64,000 bases of DNA from Platerodrilus igneus (taxonomy: Eukaryota > Arthropoda > Insecta > Coleoptera > Lycidae): the NCBI GenBank assembly GCA_036346225.1, contig JARFIW010001345.1, forward strand, positions 186,001 to 250,000, read 5' to 3'. Under the pieces are notes generated by a model that saw only the letters and a list, made by a program, of their open reading frames with translations, was not told the origin of the DNA and made no database searches. Positions 1 to 11,440 of this stretch are shown here, piece after piece. The translations under genes and the position numbers were made by a program. Position 1 is the stretch's first letter. Every line of letters starts with the position of its first letter.

Positions 1-650
1 GCTGTTTCGGTCACATTTAATTTTGTTCCCTAAATTAGATAAGATAGGCTACAGTTTTATGTTTAAGTTAATTTTAAGATTTATATCCAATACTTTACGA
101 GTTCTACTTAACAAAATGTATGTGGTGCTAATACTACTACTACTGTTTGGAAAGTAGAAATCAAATTTTTGCCCTGTTGGGATTACCAAACGTTGTAGAA
201 CATACAAATTTAGTTATTTTTAAAATTTAGGATAGTTTTGCATTTTTTATAGACATGTGGCATATTTTTGAAAAGGTAATTTTAAGGCGCATAATATTCA
301 CTTAATATTCAAAATGGCGGCTATAAGAAAAACAAAAGTTGTGGGCGTTTCCTCGAAAACAAAAGACAGTCGAATGATTCTGTTTATGCTAAAATACTCC
401 TTTTAGAAAAGTGTCTTAATAATGTGCAAGTCTTGTGATGGTGCGACTTATGATTCATGTTTTATTATCAAAAAACAAATTCCGCTATTTTTAGTTTTCT
501 TCGAATATCTCCAAAACCAGACAACTTACAGCAATTTTGTAAACGGATACAAAACTGGCCTGGATTCCTCCAAATCTTTCCCCATTTAACCCAATTTCTA
601 TCTCTTATAATAACTGAAATCACAATGTAGAGACTCGAAATTTGGACACA

Positions 651-653
<3 letters not shown>
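1..653. other. AT-rich stretch, nothing recognised
   Basis: No coding frame, RNA gene or repeat shared with the rest of the window was seen here. It ends at the first (AT)n tract. It may be part of another decayed repeat. Confidence 0.3.

Positions 654-687
<34 letters not shown>
654..687. repeat. (AT)n tract 1
   Basis: Pure TA dinucleotide run. It borders the 3' end (minus-strand sense) of LTR-like repeat C, where a purine-rich GGGGGGTGG stretch meets the tract. Confidence 0.95.
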
Positions 688-690
<3 letters not shown>

Positions 691-2298
691 CCACCCCCCT
701 TTTTCTTCTTTTAATACTTTTTTACTTTATTTTGTAAACTTTAAAAAATGTGCACACCTAATGCACGCCCGTACTTGCACTGTTTGGTTGGTTCTAGTAT
801 TAACTACTTATTGCAATGCCTCGACTATTTAAAACTCTTAATCTCAGGGTATTCAAACTACTTATAGTGGATTCGTTATAAGTAGATGTGCTACGTCCAA
901 CCAAAGTGCACTCTTTTGTTTTTCTACTAAATTTGCTACTCTACTTTTGTATATGCCAAAATTTATAAAATGATCAAAGTTGCTATGTGCCAAACTAAAT
1001 TTCAACCAAAATTAAAACGACTAAATTTTTACGTATTAAAAAATGATTTTAAACACTCACCTGGTCTATACTTCGTTGATGCCTCGGTGAATCCTGGCAC
1101 AAAATCCTAATCCTCGTATGCGTCCTTACAATGGTATTCTCAACTTTTCGTGATGTTTCCAGGTATCTTCTAATTTTTAACTGTTCCCCAATATCTGAAA
1201 TGATTAACCCAAATTTAGAATTTTGAAAAAAACTAGTGCTATAACTTCCCTCTGTACTAATCTCCACTTCAAATCCTCGTTTTCGCTCAATGCTTCTGCT
1301 GCCTTTAACCCGCTCCAATATCCAACTCGTATCTTTGTTTCCGCTCAATGCTCCTGTTGCCTTTAACCCGCTCCAATATCCAACTCGTATCTTTGTATAA
1401 CCACTCTCGATAACCTTCTAACTTTAAACCACACTCCAATATCCACTTCAAATCTGTATAACCATTCCCGATGACCTTCTAACTTTAACCACTTTCCAAA
1501 TCCAATATTTTTCCGTCGCACAATCACTACTATTTACTTTATACTTTCGCTTATTTCTTTACCACTTTTTCAATGAAACTCATTTTAAAACAATTACCTT
1601 TATTTTCTTTTTCAAAATATTAGCACAGTTCTGAAAACACGTCTATTACAAAAATCTGTTCGAAAATAATCTCTGAAAACACGTCTTTTACAAAATCGTT
1701 TCGAAATATTATGCCTTGTTTATTCTCTAAGGCGACCATGTTGATTCTCGATTCGCCTACTACATCCTAAAGTTCATCACAAATAGTCAAGTCCGTGTCG
1801 CACATACCCAAGTTCATGTCTTTATACAATTTCATAATTACACTAAATTCTAATATATGTCCTAAATCTTTACATTCAACCAATCACATTTTACTATGTT
1901 TTAACTAATAATTTTGGGTTTACAAATATCGTCCAAACGTTGATTCTATAGAAAATGAAACCAAAATAATTTACACTTGACCCTGGATGCATGTTGATAG
2001 TGAACATTTACAGACGCATCCGGCTTTTGGACGGCAAATGTACTTTCAAAGGCTTTTTTTAAATTCAACTCGGTATAAACCCTTGAGCATTTCACATCTT
2101 AATACGCCATTTAGTCATTTTAATATTGCCTTTTGGCACTGAATTTCAACTACTATATTTGAATGGTATTTTAGTGTACATAAAATACGGTAAACATACA
2201 TTTTTAAGTTTATGTGATCGATTATGTGGATTATTTTTGTTTGGCATATACTATCTTGTACTAAACAACCCTTATACCTCTTAGTAGCTCCCTTAGAC

Positions 2299-2303
<5 letters not shown>
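688..2303 (-). mobile_element. LTR-like repeat family C, copy 1
   Basis: This 1.6 kb segment is clearly homologous along its length to 38514-40172; shared landmarks are the GTGCACACCTAATGCACGCCC stretch (in part), the CATCCGGCTTTTGGACGG stretch and the 58-bp tandem repeats. Both copies are bounded on both sides by (AT)n tracts. On the minus strand each begins close to AATGTCTAAGGGAG and ends in a G-rich purine run, and copy 2 has a TATA-like TGTATAAAAG about 480 bp in. I infer a solo LTR or a comparable short element inserted in (AT)n. No protein is encoded; the short minus-strand frames arise from the tandem repeat. Confidence 0.6.
1280..1395. repeat. 58-bp tandem repeat (2 copies)
   Basis: Two adjacent 58-bp copies with core CCTTTAACCCGCTCCAATAT, followed by more diverged copies to about 1500. 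The homologous array at 39122-39353 has four copies, so the copy number differs between the two family C repeats. Confidence 0.85.

Positions 2304-2336
<33 letters not shown>
2304..2336. repeat. (AT)n tract 2
   Basis: Dinucleotide run lying between the start of family C copy 1 and the CACAGCA end (minus strand) of the family A LTR at 2337-4402. Confidence 0.95.
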
Positions 2337-2337
<1 letters not shown>

Positions 2338-4400
2338 GCTGTGAATCCTCTAAAAGGCTATTCATTACCTTAACTGTGTTGGTCCATTGACTTTCTTCTG
2401 TTAATCGCCTCGGCTGCTCCTCTAGTTAAACCTTCATCCTCATTCATAAAAAAAAAACACATTCCCACCACAAACATCAACGTTAACTCTATTTACATCA
2501 ATATTCACAATACATTAAAATTTCAAATTAAAAATTCAGCATAAATTTCAGTTTTAAAAGGAATTTCAAGATTAATTTTATTATCATTTAATGTGCATCC
2601 AGAATTAAAGTCCTTGTAGGATGCCTACTAATTAATATAACAATATATGCAGACCGGAGTCTGAGTACAAAGGAGCACCTACCACCCTTTACGTTAATTA
2701 ACCAGGTTCGTCTAATTGAGCTCAAAGACATACCCAAATTTTCATCATAATCCCGAACATCAATACTAAATACCCTTTCTACTTAAACAAGCAAATTTAA
2801 TCTTAACATTAAAATTTTATGGTTAGTACAATTTCACTAATGTCCATTTAAAGTAAATCAATTATAAAGTTATTCAACACACACAAAATATCAAAGTTCA
2901 AACAAAATAGTATAAATTACCTGAAGGTTACTGCACTCGTAGCTTCAATGTACATCGTCCCTTTGTTAATCACACCATTCCAACTGGATTATATTTACGG
3001 CTTCTGATTCTCAACGCTTTTCAAATTTTCTCCATCACCATTTATTTAAAGTTGTTTCTGGGCTTTTCCGGAACTCATCTGTGTATATCTGACCCTTGTT
3101 TTGTGGATCCAGACACATTCATGCACCATTTAATTATTAACACCCCCGAAAAATAGCAAAGAAATTCATACTTCTTTCACCAATATACGCCAAAACTGCC
3201 TACTTTTGTGTATACATTTGTCGTTGTAAATTTTACTAATTGGTACAGTGATACTAAATTTTATTACCTTGTATCTAAGTGCACTAAAGTATATTCATGT
3301 TTGCACGTAAAGAACAAACTATTTTGAATCACCAAAATATACGAGCAAACTTTAAATTATTTTATCAAACTAAAATGCACTGTTTAACATCTTGGATCAA
3401 GTCGCGGATGTAAGAGAGCTTGTTCATATTCACCTGGGTATATATAGAAGTTAGCCCGTCTGTCGGTCGAGTCCCCAAAATGGACAATTCTCAAGAATTT
3501 CGCTTGCTATGTTCCCATTCCGTAGCTCGCGCGTCGGTTTTTACGAATTTTGTACTCGCCCCAGTTAAATCTCAGAAATTTCAACACGGCAGCAACGTCT
3601 GGAAATAACTAATTGACCTTTATACAGAAATCGTTGTTTCTACCTCTGATATTTGCATCCTATTTTCAACCAATTGTGACCCTCGTGACGTTGCTTAAAT
3701 CACGCCTTTTACTATATGTGTCTCGGTCTTGTGCATATTATCTGTCTCTATCTAACCTGTTCTTATTGATGCAAATTGATATTCTTTATTATCGATTATT
3801 TTAGTCAATGTGGAGTGTGAAATATCCCACCTTTAGCATTTCTCGTAACTATTATGCGATGGTTTCTCCAAGATTCTTTAAACCATTAATTATCTGCAAA
3901 ATTTACGCCGAATGAGCTTTTTAAACTACGCAGGTGTTCAAACATACTATTAATTCTCAGAGCCTTATTCCGTGGTATTTTAATCTTGGATTTTCACAGG
4001 CTTTTATGCTTATTATTAATAATGGTTTAATTAACTCCAATTAAAATTGACTTCTATCCTTTCATTTTTAGCGAATACAAGTTAAATATTAATTATTATG
4101 TGTACATTTTGTTTAATACCGGTTACTTAAAATAGGGTTAATTAATATAAATTTTGCACGTAATTTCCATTTGTTTCTTTCCTCGGAATAAATACATTAC
4201 ACGTAGAGCTTGTTAATACTGTTTCTTTTGATATAAAGCGTCTTGTACATGATTTAAATCTCTTATTTTTACTGAAACGAATGAATTTTTATTCTCCACG
4301 GTGTTTTAATAAAGCGTATTATCTAATAAAATTCCTTATACACGGTGATTAAAATTATTTTATGTAATTTATTAATTTTCTACCCTGGTCTAAATATGAG

Positions 4401-4402
<2 letters not shown>
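2337..4402 (-). mobile_element. Solo LTR, family A (minus strand)
   Basis: Full-length minus-strand copy of the 2.07 kb LTR that flanks the gag-bearing element at 11439-18703. On the minus strand it starts TACTCAT and ends CACAGCA, and both ends abut (AT)n. A TATATATA box (3439-3446) stands about 25 bp before AAGCTCTCTTA. No internal region adjoins it, so it is a lone LTR, presumably left by LTR-LTR recombination. Short frames such as 3420-3608 are not conserved as protein between copies. Confidence 0.85.
3411..3446 (-). promoter_or_regulatory. LTR-A core promoter: TATA box and start motif
   Basis: TATATATA on the minus strand, then AAGCTCTCTTA about 25 bp downstream. The same pair with the same spacing occurs in the other family A LTRs and in families B and D, so the second motif probably marks the transcription start (U3/R border). 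Confidence 0.55.

Positions 4403-4440
<38 letters not shown>
4403..4440. repeat. (AT)n tract 3
   Basis: Dinucleotide run between the primer-site module array at 4441-4856 and the TACTCAT start of the minus-strand LTR. Confidence 0.95.
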
Positions 4441-4442
<2 letters not shown>

Positions 4443-4856
4443 CTGTGATATTACTTGAACAATCGAGCCCCAGCGTTGGGCCGTCTTAAAATTGCTATGC
4501 TAATCCCTATTTTAGGATTATCGAGCCCCTACGGTAGGTGTCATAAAATTGCTATGATAATCGCCCCACGTTTGGGCGTACCATAAAATTGCTGTGTTTA
4601 ATGCCCTAATATTAATTTATTATTTTAAGCCCAATGTTATGAAATGTTAAATTACCTGAACAATCGAGCCCCAGCGTTGGGCCGCCTTAAAATTGCTATG
4701 CTAATCCCTATTTTAGGATTATCGAGCCCCTACGGTAGGTGTCATAAAATTGCCATGATAATCGCCCTACGATTGGGCGTACCATAAAATTGCTGTGTTT
4801 CATGCCCTAATATTAATTTATTATTTTAAGCCCCAATGTTATAAAATGTTAAATTT
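4441..4856 (-). repeat. Tandem array of primer-binding-site-like modules
   Basis: Two direct copies of about 201-206 bp (4450-4650 and 4651-4856). On the minus strand each holds four short modules with a CACAGCA/CATAGCA-like head, an ATTTTA spacer and a sequence such as GGCCCAACGCTGGGGCTCGA, CACCTACCGTAGGGGCTCGA or CGCCCAAACGTGGGGC. These resemble the true primer site after the 5' LTR at 13509 (TGGCGCCCAACGTGGGGC, complementary to the 3' end of tRNA-Lys). The array ends in CACAGCA and enters (AT)n. The modules vary most where the tRNA pairing would be, so most could not prime well today. Confidence 0.7.
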
Positions 4857-6389
4857 GGATTTTTACCCCGACTAGCTTACTGAATAGATCTTATTGAATC
4901 AAATAAAGCAGTTCTATAAAACACAATATAATAATTGATAATATTTTCAACACTCAAAATTTTCCTTTTTGTACAGAATATCTACATATACCAGATTTAA
5001 GTTTTTCTGAAAGCCAGCAAAGATATCTTTTAATTTATTTAGGGACCTTCGAACGTTCCAAGATACCTATTCCATTTTCATAAAGCTTTAAGTGACCCTT
5101 TTTGATGAATCTTTACAAATACAAAATGTGGCAAATATTAAATCAAAACAGTGTTCAATAATAAAATGTATTATGATTGCTAACCTGGAATGGGCTCTGT
5201 AGTTCCATCCTAGTTTTTGGTCTGCATCCCCTTTCTGTGCTCGGTTTGCTTGTTGATATTCCGGCCCCATATAAGAATCGGCTCCCATAAATCGCTTTCA
5301 ATTAAAATCGTACCAAGTCGGAATTAGAATACGTTCATTTTAAATTATTTCCAAATTTAGAGTATGTTCAAAGTTAGAAATCCCAAATTAAAGTCGTCTC
5401 AATTGAATATCCCAAATTAAAGTCGAAATTAAAGTCCAAATTACAATCCAAAATTAAAATCCAAAATTAAAATCCAGATTGAAATCCAAAATTAAAAGCC
5501 CTGTTTTATTAACATTAGAAATGAATTTAATTAAGTCGTTTTACTTACGTCTATCTATAGATCGGCTTATTTTCGTTGCATAAATTCTCGCACTTTTAAC
5601 TCTGATTCATTTTAATTTATAATTCACTAGTTACGTAAGTATTTAAAACCTTTGAACATTGTCGTTGCTTAGTTTTAATATAGACTAAAATGTCGTTCCG
5701 TTACTATAGTATATATATAAGCCCTACCTCCAACTGATTTTATTGGCGTGTTGACATTCTAGGACGATACTTCTGCTTATTTCGCACACCTTGGAATTTT
5801 TACCAATTACTTAGTTTAAATCTTTTAATGTATGCCTTGTCAGTCACGTCCGCATCCCGCATGTTGTGATATTATTCGAGAATTTCCAACTTTTGACTTT
5901 TATTAGATCACGTATTTGGATGTTTGTTAATGTTTTCGTCTAATTGAATCGCCTGGTGCATATTTATTTTTACAGGATATTGGATTTTTGAACAAATTTG
6001 TTTTCTTCCAGTCACGTAACGATTTTCTAATAATGAATTATTTAGAATGCGTGTACGATGATATTTTCGACGCAATTGTTAAATATTTGCCATGCCAATT
6101 TATCTATGGTTCCCAGTGATTTAATTTTGATACAATTTGTTGCGTTTTAAAATCTTATCTTTACTTGTAAACTACACTTAGATATCTTTATGTTCTCATG
6201 CATTTAATCCCGTGTATTATATATACAGTGTCCCCCCAATTAACAATATATAGAGTGACCGTTTTACTTTTATGATTTCTGAAATTATGTGCTTTTCTTA
6301 AAATAGAAGTGAAGTTGTTTATATTTATTCTACGACCTCCATCACTTAAACTACCCTTAAACTACCCTATTATCATAGCAATGTACATT
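4857..6389. other. AT-rich stretch, no gene recognised
   Basis: No supported coding region. A TATATATA-type box near 5710 on either strand and the adjoining module array suggest another decayed LTR on the minus strand, but no second copy was found in the window to prove it. It includes the short tandem repeat at 5378-5497. Confidence 0.35.
5378..5497. repeat. Short minisatellite, AAATTAAAATCC type
   Basis: About eight to nine imperfect tandem copies of a 12-13 bp unit (AAATTAAAGTC, CCAAAATTAAAAT). Confidence 0.75.
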
Positions 6390-8399
6390 GTCGTGGAATT
6401 ATAGGTTAAATAGGTCTAGATAATAAAATTTTAACAACTGTGTATATAGGAAATAGGAACAATTTATTTACGCGCCAAATTAGTCAGTTTCGATAGTGAA
6501 TACGGACGGTTATTAACATATTTTGTGTTTCTAAATCAAAAGGTTAAACTTGCATAACGGGTAAACGCTTTAGGGTGCATGAAAACTCAAGGATGCGCAT
6601 AATTAGTGGTAATAGTTTTAAGTCAAGCGCATGAGATAAGAAACGGAACTTTTAAGTATTATAGAAAATCAATAATTTAAACGCATATTTCCATGTAAAT
6701 AAACGAAAACGTTCGTTATACAAATCCTAAGAAGTGGTTAAACTCGGAATTATTATGTTAAACGGACAAGTTGCTTCGAAGAAACACCTGCTAGTTAAAT
6801 GTCGAGTTCAAAAAACTGAAATATACGTTGAGACAGAATTTTGTTGGAATTGTTTGTAACGGTCAGTCCGACCAGCTGTTAATATAACAAGTGCTTTGAA
6901 GACTATGGGAAATGAAAGATCTATTATGTAAAATAGACAGAGAACACGTATAACAAAGCGTTTGTTACAACACATGTCTAGAATACACGGAAGAATTGAA
7001 GCCCAACAACAATATCGATTTTCTGTAGCTTGAGAGGGGTTCTAAAAGAGACAATAATTATGGGTAAAAAAAAAGAGGTAGCTAAGAAGTGGAACGTTAT
7101 AACGGGGGACAGCAATATCATTGGTCTAAGGCTAGCAGTTTTGAGAGGCTCGTGTTCGTTGATGTTATTGAACAAATTTGATTGTAACAGCACGATAAAC
7201 TTGGAATTTTTCAAACGTTACAATCAAAATTTTAAGAATTGGTTTTAAAAATAAGCTTTTAGATGAAAAGTGGTTACGTGAGGGGTATTGAAAAGCGTAT
7301 AAATATTCTGGGAGAGATATTAAAGCTCTCTTGCTCTTAGATCTTATATCGTTTAGATCTCTAACGTAATTGCTATTGCGTGCTCTTACGTTGCACTGAT
7401 TGTTGTTTATGCGTTGAAGTAGCATATCACATCCAATTTTAAAGTGTATAAAGCTGTTAGTAACGTAAAGAAAATGTATTAAAAGTGATTTGCACAAGTG
7501 GGTGCTAGCGTTACAAAAGGTAATGTTATTAGACGATACAATCTAATGATAGAATGGTACATGGGTAAGCGAAGAGAAAAATTAGAAACAAGTATGCGTG
7601 AAGTGATATGGAAGGTTAAGTTTGGTCAAGACAAGTATCCGGGTAGAATTACTAAAGGTGGTGGCAAAGATTTGGATAGCTAGTGAACATCAATTGGATC
7701 CAGGTATAATCACGAAGTGTATGGACACAACGACGAGGATTTTGGAACACTTCTCCAGAGGTAACAAGGAACGAAGCTTACTCTAGGAAAAGAAAATTAA
7801 TTTCTTGCTTTTTTCTTGAACACTTGTGCTAATATTATTGTGTTTGCGTGTTTTGACTTATTGGGGGTGTATTTTATTACCATAATACTCATTTAAAGGG
7901 GTATATGTAGAGGACAATTAATATTGATTATTTAAAAATGTTTATTGATGATATAAAAATGTTGTTGTAAGGAGTAAACGGGTCTTTAGCTTTATTTTAA
8001 ATAAAAATGCGAGGTTTAAAAGCATTTAGAGTAACTGGGTTATACTGAGATCAAAATAGACCAGAATAAAAACAACAATTTAGGGTTGCACGCCGGGCCC
8101 ATCTACTCGTCTGAGATAAAATTGTTGAAATATATTAAAATTATGAAATTTAAAAGATTTAAAGATTGAGATAGTAACATTTTTATCAAACTGTTTATAC
8201 CAATTTGTAAATATTTTGGTGCATATGGAAACTTGTTAGTATGTGTAAATAAAAAGGTATGTCTTGTTGCATTATTTAAGTGGTAATTTCATTTGACTGT
8301 GTTTGTGAGAAAGGAATGTACTTAGTATTCAAGAAGTAGCAGATTTCTGAGCTAGCCAGGGTGTGCAGAATAAGGAGGCGTTCCTAAGGTATAGTAAGA
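6390..8399 (+). mobile_element. LTR-like repeat family B, copy 1
   Basis: Homologous to 23153-25150 along its length: shared blocks include the AATAAAATTTTA region after the start, the TTTCTGTA(A/G)CT block near 7021/23741, and GAACTAGCCAGGGTG-like ends near 8352/25096. A TATAAATA box at 7299-7306 precedes AAGCTCTCTT. It ends with a primer-site-like module and (AT)n. The left end is not bordered by (AT)n, unlike copy 2. Short open frames (7030-7248, 7498-7683) are not conserved with copy 2 and are not called genes. Confidence 0.7.
7299..7332 (+). promoter_or_regulatory. LTR-B core promoter: TATA box and start motif
   Basis: TATAAATA followed 24 bp later (start to start) by AAGCTCTCTT, matching the arrangement in families A and D. 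Confidence 0.5.
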
Positions 8400-8479
8400 A
8401 TTTTTTTTATTTTTATTTTCAGAAAATTTTGTCGGCCCAACGAAGGCGATCTCGAATTGGTTTAGAGGAATTCCACTGC
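8400..8479 (+). repeat. Primer-site-like module after LTR-B copy 1
   Basis: After a T-rich stretch the sequence TTGTCGGCCCAACGAAGGCG is followed by CTCGAATT and then CCACTGCA, which runs into (AT)n. The order (module, CA..GCA end, AT tract) is that of the family A modules, though the tRNA complement is diverged. Confidence 0.5.
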
Positions 8480-8508
8480 AATATATATATATATATATAT
8501 ATATATAT
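8480..8508. repeat. (AT)n tract 4
   Basis: Dinucleotide run directly after CCACTGCA. A 68-bp AT-rich spacer separates it from the next tract. Confidence 0.95.
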
Positions 8509-8572
8509 CAACATAAGAGTAAAAGAAAATATAATAATAATATAATACATCGTAATTGAAAAAACAATATAT

Positions 8573-8576
<4 letters not shown>

Positions 8577-8622
<46 letters not shown>
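8577..8622. repeat. (AT)n tract 5
   Basis: Dinucleotide run bordering the outer end of the left arm of the Penelope-type inverted repeat. Confidence 0.95.
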
Positions 8623-8624
<2 letters not shown>

Positions 8625-8748
8625 TAAGATGTATCTGTAAACAAACTCTTATGGAAATAATAAGAGCCATTGACAAATACAAATCGGGCTGGTAGTTACA
8701 TAGCCATTAACAAAACATTAGCTTTATTACTTCATAGGGGAGGAAACA

Positions 8749-8792
8749 TCCACTGACCAATGGTTTCGGCTAGTTGGCCTTATCAGAGTGGA
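8749..8792 (-). ncRNA. Hammerhead ribozyme motif with damaged core
   Basis: Minus strand: stem I TCCACT/AGTGGA, core CTGATAA, stem II GGC/GCC, then GAA, stem III ACC-ATT-GGT and C before the cleavage point. The core should read CTGATGA; the G8 position is A here, which should abolish cleavage. Everything else matches the intact copy at 9006-9049. Confidence 0.7.
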
Positions 8793-9005
8793 AGAACCGC
8801 AAATCTCAAAGGCCAGACGTACTTTTATAGTCATTTATAAAATTTATTATGTAGTTTTGGTTCAATTCTGTACTTCCACACTTTAGTAGTGTTGGTTTTT
8901 AACACCTGATGGCGGTTTTATTTACTTTTGCCATAGTACAGTGATTGTTTCGAAATTATATCATTATAATAGCTTCGATTACTTCATAGGGTTCTTGGGA
9001 ACTAT

Positions 9006-9049
9006 TCCACTCTGATGAGGCTAACTAGCCGAAACCATTGGTCAGTGGA
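9006..9049 (+). ncRNA. Hammerhead ribozyme, intact core
   Basis: Stem I TCCACT (9006-9011) pairs with AGTGGA (9044-9049). The core CTGATGA (9012-9018) leads into stem II GGCT/AGCC with loop AACT, then GAA (9031-9033), stem III ACC-ATT-GGT (9034-9042) and C17 at 9043, giving a GUC-type cleavage site after 9043. All invariant positions of a type I hammerhead are present. This is a self-cleaving RNA motif; its role in Penelope elements is presumed to be processing of transcripts. Confidence 0.85.
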
Positions 9050-9212
9050 TGTTTCCTCCCTATGAAGTAATAAAGCTAATGTTTTGTTAATGGCTATATA
9101 ACTACCAGCCGATTTGTATTTGTCAATGGCTCTTATTATTTTCATAAGAGTTTGTTTACAGATACATCTTACTTTTATACAATTTTCTTATTGCGGACTG
9201 CAAATAACTTGT

Positions 9213-9215
<3 letters not shown>

Positions 9216-9261
<46 letters not shown>

Positions 9262-9263
9262 AT
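9216..9263. repeat. (AT)n tract 6
   Basis: Dinucleotide run with one phase break, directly before the TACTCAT start of the next family A LTR. Confidence 0.95.
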
Positions 9264-11351
9264 TACTCATATTTAAACCAGGGTAGAAAATTAAATAATC
9301 ACATCAAATAATTTTAATCACCGTGTAGAAGCTTTGGGAAAAGGTACGCGTTATTAAAAAAACCGTGAAGCATAAAAATTTCATTCGGTTCATTAAAAAT
9401 AAGAAATTTAAATCATGTACAAGACGCTTAATATCAAAAGGAAGCAGTATTAAAAAAAAGCTCTACGTGTAATTTAATTATTCCTAGTAAAGAAACAAAG
9501 AGAAATTACGTCCAAAATATATATTAATTAACTCTATTTTAAGTAACCGGTATTAAACAAAACGTACAGATAATAATTGAATATTTAATTAGGATTCGCT
9601 AAAAATTAAAGGGTATTATTTTTAATTGGAGTTAATTGAACCGTTAGTAACGTATAATATCTATAAAAACTTGAAAAAACCCAATAAAATGCAAATCGTA
9701 GAAGTGTTATTTAGAAATATTATGTTTGAACACCTGCGTATTTTTAAAAGGCTCATTCGGCGTAAATTTGTCAGATAACAAATGGTTACAGAGAATCTTG
9801 GAGAAACCGTAGCTTAATAGTTACGGGAAATGCTAAAGGTGGGTTATTTCACAGTCCACATGGACTGAAATAATCGATAATAAAGAATATCAATTTGCAC
9901 CAATAAGAACAGGGTAGATAGAGACAGATAATATGCGCAAGACAGAGACACATATAGTAAAAAGGCGTGAGTGGAGCAACGTCACGGGGTTGCGATTGGG
10001 TGAAAATAAAAGGCAAAATTGAGAAGTAAAAATAACATTTCTGTATAAAATTCAATTAGTTATTTCCAGACGTTGCAAGCCGTGACAAAATTTCTGAGAT
10101 TTAACTGGTGCGAGTGCAAAATTCGTAAAAATCGCATGCCGGGCTGCGGAATGGGAACATAGCATGCGAAATTCTTTAGAATTGGCCGTTTTGGGGACTC
10201 GACCGACAGACAGGCTAACCTCTATATATACCCAGGGGAATATGAACAAGCTCTCTTAGATCGGCGACTTGATTCAATGTGTTAAACAGTGCTTTTTAGT
10301 TTTCCGGTTTTGATTAAATAATTTAAACAGTTTGCTCGAATATTTCTGTGATTTAAAACAGCTTCTTCTTTACGTGCTACAATGAATGTACTTTATTGCA
10401 CTTAGAAAAGAAGATACAAGGTAATAAAGTTTAGTATTACTGTACCAATTAGTAAAATTTACAACGACAAATGAATACACAAAATTAGGCAGTTTTGGCG
10501 TATATTGGTGAAAGAAGTATGAATTTCTTTGTTATATTTCGGGGGTGTTAATAATTAAATGGTGCATAAACGTGTCTGGATCCAAAAAACAAGGTTCAGA
10601 TATACACAGATGAGTTCCGGAAAAGCCCTGAAACAACTTTAAATAAATGGTGATGGAGAAAATTTTAAAAGCGTTGAGAATCAGAAGCCGTAAATATAAC
10701 CCAGTTGGAATGGTGTGATTAACAAAGGGACGATGTACATTGAAGCTACGAGTGCAGTAACCTTCAGGTAAATTATACTATTTTGTTCGAACTTTGATAT
10801 TTTGGTGTGTGTTGAATAACTTTATAATTGATTTACTTAAAATGGACAGTAGTGAAATTGTACTAACAATAATATTTTAATTTTAAGGTGAAATTTGCTT
10901 GTTTAAGTAGAAAGGGGTATTTAGTATTGATGTTCTGGATTATGATGAAAATTTGGGTATGTCTTTGAGCTCAATTAGACGAACCTGGTTAATTAACGTA
11001 AAGGGGTGGTAGATGCTCCCTTTGTACTCAGACTCAGGTCTGCATATATTGTTATAGTAATTAGTAGGCATCCTACAAGGACTTTAATTCTGGATGCACA
11101 ATAAAATGATAATAAATTTAATTTTGAAATTTTCTAATATTAAAATTTATGCTGAATTTTAATTTTGAAATTTTAATGTATTGTGAATATTGATGTAAAT
11201 AGAGTTAACGTTGATGTTTGTGGCAGGAATGTGTTTGTTTTTTTTATGAATGAGGATGAAGGTTTAACTAGGTGAGCAGCCGAGGCGGAAAGAGGGAGGC
11301 GAATAACAGAAGAAAATCAACAGACCAGGTAATTCAAGAGGTTTCACAGCA
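9264..11351 (+). mobile_element. Solo LTR, family A (plus strand)
   Basis: About 2.09 kb, starts TACTCAT after (AT)n and ends in CACAGCA (11345-11351). It is homologous throughout to 11439-13504 but clearly more diverged than the two LTRs of the 11439-18703 element are from each other. TATATATA at 10223-10230 and AAGCTCTCTTAG at 10248 mark the promoter. No internal region follows, only one primer-site-like module. Confidence 0.85.
10223..10259 (+). promoter_or_regulatory. LTR-A core promoter: TATA box and start motif
   Basis: TATATATA with AAGCTCTCTTAG 25 bp downstream, the same spacing as in the other family A LTRs. Confidence 0.55.
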
Positions 11352-11400
11352 AACATGACGCCCAATTCGTGAGGCTCGATTCTAATACAGGGAATCACAG

Positions 11401-11402
<2 letters not shown>
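11352..11402 (+). repeat. Primer-site-like module after solo LTR
   Basis: GACGCCCAATTCGTGAGGCT followed by CGATTC and then a second CACAGCA (11396-11402) that enters (AT)n. It is a diverged copy of the tRNA-Lys primer-site module. The LTR end motif is repeated after it. Confidence 0.65.

Positions 11403-11438
<36 letters not shown>
11403..11438. repeat. (AT)n tract 7 (5' flank of the two-LTR element)
   Basis: Dinucleotide run between CACAGCA of one unit and TACTCAT of the next. Confidence 0.95.

Positions 11439-11440
<2 letters not shown>

Larger units (their letters stand above)
8623..9174. mobile_element. Penelope-type fragment with inverted arms, each holding a hammerhead
   Basis: Left arm 8623-8792 and right arm 9006-9174 are near-perfect inverted copies (about 168 bp) around a 213-bp centre without coding potential. 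Both arms carry a hammerhead motif at their inner end, pointing away from the centre. Hammerhead motifs are an established feature of Penelope-like retroelement terminal regions, and inverted partial copies are usual for these elements. (AT)n tracts stand on both sides. There is no reverse transcriptase in the fragment. Confidence 0.6.

Noticed and set aside
8363..9311. Open frames with long Ile-Tyr runs (also at 21237-21422, 38399-38659, 39984-40211)
   Set aside because: They are translations of (AT)n tracts.
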